12,024 nucleotides of DNA, taken from Saccoglossus kowalevskii. Taxonomy: Eukaryota; Hemichordata; Enteropneusta; Harrimaniidae. Positions 8,380-12,024 of the stretch are shown here, piece after piece. Within the stretch, counting starts at the first letter, position 1. Every line of letters begins with the position of its first letter. Under the pieces are notes generated by a model. The model saw only the letters and a list, made by a program, of their open reading frames with translations. It was not told where the DNA came from and made no database searches. The DNA is taken from assembly GCF_000003605.2 (NCBI RefSeq), contig NW_003112474.1, positions 61,079 through 73,102 on the forward strand, read 5' to 3'. Both the position numbers and the translations under genes were made by a program.

Positions 8380-8910
8380 AAAAATGTCTCCATACAAATA
8401 TTGAAAACGATTCAATGAAAGTTCACCGGGATTAAGACTACAGAGTGCTTCAAAATTCATTGATTAGAAGCTGAATACGACTTAACGTTTTCACAGCATG
8501 GATTGTTCTCAGAGTACGTAATCTCATTAGGGCATGCTGTGTTATTTCGTACTGCGAGGTGTATACGAGTTTAGTTTGTCTTAAGAAACTCAAGTCTAGT
8601 GACGCAGAACATTGATTTAGCCGAATATCGTCGCCAACTTTGCAATCTATCATGCGGAACTGTCATCGCCTTTGTAGTATATCTGTTAGCTGCCGATAAC
8701 GGTCTGTGCTGATAAGAGGGATTTTTTTACAATGAATATAACCAAGGGTAGCGTTGCTTTTTAACGATTACATAAACAAAGCCTCTTATAGAATTTGTAG
8801 ATTTTGTATTCCATATCCACCGTGATGTTGTTTACTCAAATCTTAGTCCGAATGAAATGTACAACTGTACCTTATAAAGAATGGAAAATAAAATATATTT
8901 TTAATGCTCT
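8380..8910 (+). other. 3' UTR of the exonuclease gene
   Basis: This is the stretch between the TGA (8377-8379) and the poly(A) signal at 8887. Most of it recurs, diverged, at 9561-10190. A 29-base block at 8753-8781 is unchanged in the second copy (10071-10099). Confidence 0.7.
8887..8892 (+). terminator. Poly(A) signal AATAAA of the exonuclease gene
   Basis: AATAAA lies about 510 bases after the stop codon and is followed by a T/GT-rich stretch (about 8913-8937, ATTGTTTTTGTGTTTTTTTC), the usual downstream element. Cleavage is expected near 8905-8915. Confidence 0.75.
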
Positions 8911-8919
8911 AATTGTTTT

Positions 8920-9501
8920 TGTGTTTTTTTCTTGTTGATAGTGAATGATAAACATAACGTGGTTTATATACATGCTAAATTTTCGTTTTTTTGATATCCT
9001 AAATTAGATCATGGGACAAGATGTCGAGCTTTGAAATTGGAGATCGACACTTGTGATGACTTATCAAGATGGCGGTTGGGCATTATCTTGGTGCTGGTGC
9101 ATCGCTGGCAAGACATTATCTAGACAATGTCTTGCATGGGACAATCGGTCAGATATTATGGCTTCACGAGAACAAACGTACATTGTTGAAAATTTATATA
9201 CATGTAAATATCAAACTTTGGTGTTAGGGTACTAGAAATATCTTATTTGTTTGGATTCGAACTTTCACTTTGCATTTTCAAGATCTACCAGAATTTCGAT
9301 GTCATTTACCGGATTTTGTACCTTGTTATTTTAAAAGTGTAATCATAAATATTCATAAGTTGATGCAGCGTACGTCGCCCGTCTACGATAAATTTAAACA
9401 CCTGGCTTGAAATGTACATCTTGAACAAGAATTCACTGGATGCGTATTTTGTGTATTGGATTATTTCGTTAGCTATTATGTAATTTATTTATGGACAAAT
9501 A
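8920..9501. other. Spacer between the exonuclease gene and its 3'-end copy
   Basis: No gene is seen. A hairpin with exact 10-bp arms (GCAAGACATT 9108-9117, AATGTCTTGC 9126-9135) lies in it. The open frame at 9053-9235 has no recognisable domain and probably is not coding. Confidence 0.5.
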
Positions 9502-10190
9502 AGAAAACTACCATAGTTGCAAAGTTGGCCGATCACTTGAACGGGCACAACCTTGATCTTGATATTGAAAATTCCTCGGGGGAAAATGACTATAGAGTGC
9601 TTCACGGTCCATTAACTAGACGCTGAATAAGACTTAACATTTTCACCGCATGGATTGTTCTCAAGAGTACAGAATCTCATTAGAACATACTATACCATCT
9701 GTATTATAGAAGTCCATACAGCGAATGGAAATGGTCCAATGCTCGAAGTGCGACCATTTATTATTTTTCACAAAGGCCAACAAATCATAATAGTTTATTT
9801 TCATGAGTTAGTTTGACATAACAGTATACTAGTAACCACCCCGTATATTTTAACCCATATTCTATTATGTCATGTATTTGTTTTTATTTCGTGTTGCGAG
9901 GTGACGCCGAACAACCATTTAGTCTTTGTAAAAAGCAGCTTAAAATGCTGAAAACTATCGCTAGCTTTGCAATCTATCATAGAGAACAGTCATCGCCTTC
10001 ATTGTGTATTGCTACCAGTCAGTGCATGGGATAGAGGGATTGATTTACAATGAATATTAGCGGGGGTAGAGTTGCTTTTTAACGATTACATAAACAAAGA
10101 CTCGTAAATTTTGTATTCTATAACCATCATGAAGTCTGTTTACTTTATAGCCCGAGTGAAATGTACCATATAAAGAATGGAAATAAAATA
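9502..10190 (+). pseudogene. Diverged partial copy of the exonuclease gene's 3' end
   Basis: Similarity to 8315-8905 begins abruptly at AGAAAACTACC. The first 59 bases, which code for the C-terminus in the original, differ at only three positions, one of them silent. The rest matches the 3' UTR with substitutions, a gap of about 25 bases near 9562, and about 190 extra bases at roughly 9692-9883. The copy ends with its own AATAAA. In the coding frame it lacks the original stop and stays open to TGA at 9624-9626, about 20 codons further. No upstream exon, ATG or strong splice acceptor precedes it, so it is probably a truncated segmental duplicate. A rarely used alternative last exon is possible but unsupported. 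Confidence 0.8.
10182..10187 (+). terminator. Poly(A) signal AATAAA in the duplicated 3' end
   Basis: It is the counterpart of 8887-8892; both follow AAAGAATGGAAA. Whether any transcript uses it is unknown. Confidence 0.55.
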
Positions 10191-10199
10191 ATGAAAAAC

Positions 10200-10897
10200 T
10201 AAATGTACACAGGAGTAGAAACATTACTATTAAATATTAATGAAACACAACTATTACAAAAATGTGATATACTTAGTCCAACACAGATGAAAATTATTGA
10301 TGAAATAATTGAAATTATGTTTATTATAAAATGAAAAAAAATGAAATTCATAATGATACTCGCAAAGTAACGTATCAAAAGTTTAAATCTCATTTGGGAT
10401 TAGAAGTCTACTTAAAGCAACTCAAAAATGCAACAATGAAAAGTTTAGATTAAGTGATCACAGTCTCAAAATTGAAACATGGAGACACAATAGAACACCA
10501 ACCAATAATAGAACCTATATGTTAAAAACAATAACAAGGGAGATGAAAACCATTTTTTGATGGCATGTAATAAATATGATGAATGAAGCCAAAAAATGCA
10601 TAAAAAACTTTCATATTATTACAGAAGAAAAACAATTCACCAAAATAATGTCGAGTAGCAAATTAATAATTCAATTAGACGTGACAATATATAAAAAATC
10701 TACATGGACTTAAGATACAAACACCTGCCGATATAATTACTATAATTGTATGCGCTTCCTTACTTTATCTTTGTAGTATATAGTTTTTTCTTCTTTCTTT
10801 GTTTTATCATTAGTAGTTTATTTAGTTTTTGTTTGTTTTACTTTTGTAACCATTTCCATGTGTAAGTGTTAATAAAGATTTGAACTATATATATTTC
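10200..10897 (+). mobile_element. LINE-type retrotransposon remnant: C-terminal end of the RT polyprotein and 3' tail
   Basis: Several frames carry pieces of one protein end. 10203-10334 is an open run of 43 codons. FRLSDHSLKIET is read from 10444, and the His/Cys motif GDENHFLMACNKYDE from 10539 in another frame. An FTKIMSSSK-like stretch follows near 10640. This order is that of the C-terminal His/Cys region of many animal non-LTR retrotransposons. Frameshifts and stops between the pieces show that it is dead. A T-rich tail follows, with AATAAA at 10871-10876 and an AT-rich end near 10897. No endonuclease or RT core is present, as expected of a 5'-truncated copy. It abuts the end of the duplicated exonuclease 3' UTR. 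Confidence 0.75.
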
Positions 10898-11540
10898 ACA
10901 TTGACCGACATGAACGTCTACTCGCGCATTATCCTATGCATTTACGCCATTTCAAATTTACAGACTTGATGAAACTTGAATGGGCGAATCGCACTAACTA
11001 CATTGCTTAAAGTTTATTGAAGACTTGGATTGTGTAATCTAGTAGAGCGCCTCCAACCGCTCAATTTATAAACCATTGAGCACGACAAAACTGAGTACAC
11101 GCTCCATCCCAACTTGAAACCCGCCATCAGCGGTTACAACTAAATTTGTATTTATTGTAACCACCCAATACATTGCGATCACACCCGCTATTTAATACAA
11201 GTTAAAGACATTGGCACGAAATAAGGTACGAAAAATGTTTCTATCCCTAGAAGAAAATATGGTCCACTTTTGAACTAAGATGACGTCACGAAAAGACTAA
11301 TTTCATGTAGAAGTTTTATTACAACATTTCAGTTTTTCTTTGTTTTTAATGATACTCATTAAAATAGATTGACAAAGTTGAAACCTGTCTTTCACCAATC
11401 ACCTGCTTTTTGAAAGTTTGAGTTGTGGTCGATTAAAACACAAATTCTGACTGGTGTAACTATCGGTTTTAATAAGACATTTAAAAACAAATGATTGTTA
11501 ATTTGCTAAATCCTTAAAGCACAGCTCTCGTATGATTTTT
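10898..11540. other. Non-coding DNA between two LINE remnants
   Basis: No gene is recognised. It contains a full TGACGTCA octamer at 11281-11288 and a 7-bp hairpin (GCTCAAT 11059-11065, ATTGAGC 11075-11081). Confidence 0.45.
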
Positions 11541-11549
11541 AAAATTGTC

Positions 11550-11912
11550 CACATTTTTTTCCCACAAAGAATCGGCCCTAAAATAGACCCTTGTGGCATC
11601 CCACTGCGTCGAATGTTTTGGGGAAACAACCCAATCAGGCATCAGTTATACGATACATGATACTTCTGTTCACAGCCATGATTGGTGACAGGAAATTAAG
11701 TTGTTAGTTTTGATAGTTATACGTTCCATTAACTTACATCAATAACACAGGTCTATAATTAATTGGTAGTCGCCGAGAATATTTCTTGTGCACTGGTGTG
11801 ATGTTTGAATCGCCCCAATCCTCAGTTTTTAATGACAGATCAAATATAGTTTTGCAATGAAATGATTAGAGACCTGTATGAAAACATTCACGTGCACACC
11901 ACGTGGACTTGA
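11550..11912 (-). mobile_element. LINE reverse-transcriptase fragment, broken and internally deleted
   Basis: Read on the - strand from 11909, one frame gives a short piece like the segment before the fingers domain. A frameshift at about 11852 leads to a 40-codon run with EDW, NITPVHKK and NYRPV, typical of the RT fingers, ending in a stop at 11736-11734. After a further 130 bases the RT block SGMPQGSILGPI appears at 11605-11570. In intact elements roughly 130 residues, including the first catalytic Asp region, separate NYRP from PQGS. Here only some 40 residues' worth of DNA remains, so the core is deleted. It lies on the opposite strand to the 10200-10897 remnant, so the two are separate insertions or parts of a rearranged one. 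Confidence 0.8.
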
Positions 11913-12024
11913 TACTTTAGTTTAGGACTTAATGCTTTTGACTCAAGCTACAGGTGTGACACCTTTATTCTATTTACATGCTAACGATAGGGATAATAGA
12001 TTTTTTTTTTTTAGATTTTAACAT
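11913..12024. other. Right edge of the window, no gene seen
   Basis: Nothing is recognised apart from a T-run at 12001-12013. More of the - strand LINE could continue into or beyond this edge, but I could not read it. Confidence 0.4.

Noticed and set aside
8275-8653. Minus-strand open frames across the exonuclease 3' end
   Set aside because: They are antisense to the coding exon and UTR and have no recognisable protein features.
9053-9235. 60-codon open frame on the + strand
   Set aside because: No domain, no promoter, and it spans a hairpin; it is likely a chance open frame.
9249-9262. On the - strand, GTTCGAATCC resembles a tRNA T-loop
   Set aside because: The flanking bases do not form a T-stem or acceptor stem, and no cloverleaf can be drawn.

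Overview
The window reads as nuclear DNA of an animal, most likely a marine invertebrate. It is AT-rich, has GT-AG introns of about 0.4 to 0.9 kb, Kozak-type starts, AATAAA poly(A) signals, and abundant decayed transposon sequence (LINE fragments, a foldback element, a possible TIR element). I cannot fix the phylum from sequence alone. Nothing suggests bacteria, and there are no operons, CRISPR arrays or tRNA genes.

Layout. 1-626: upstream DNA without a gene. 627-2644, + strand: a complete three-exon gene for a TMEM26-like multipass membrane protein of 344 residues. 2645-3160: 3' flank with a perfect 13-bp-arm hairpin. 3161-3289: a foldback (MITE-like) element. 3302-5171: a 1.87-kb stretch framed by inverted copies of a 24-bp sequence. 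It holds degenerate repeats, a CpG-dense patch and a TATA-like site, but no convincing gene; it may be a non-autonomous DNA transposon. 5172-6250: non-coding. 6255-6421: a TATA-less promoter-like stretch with inverted CCAAT boxes and an ETS-type site.

6422-8379, + strand: a complete two-exon gene for a second, coincidentally also 344-residue, protein. It is a stand-alone DEDDh 3'-5' exonuclease of the PML exon-9-like type (related to the C-terminal domain of human PML isoform I). All five predicted catalytic residues are present. Its 3' UTR ends at a poly(A) signal at 8887. 9502-10190 is a diverged second copy of this gene's 3' end: the last 18 or so codons, the UTR and a poly(A) signal.

10200-10897: a + strand, frameshifted C-terminal end and 3' tail of a LINE-type retrotransposon. 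11550-11912: a - strand, broken LINE reverse-transcriptase fragment. The rest, to 12024, has no recognisable gene.

The two intact genes show no obvious functional link. The most interesting part is the PML-exon-9-like nuclease. It keeps an apparently intact active site, lacks any RING or B-box region in this window, and is followed by a partial tandem copy of its own 3' end. I did not find a clearly new multi-gene system.
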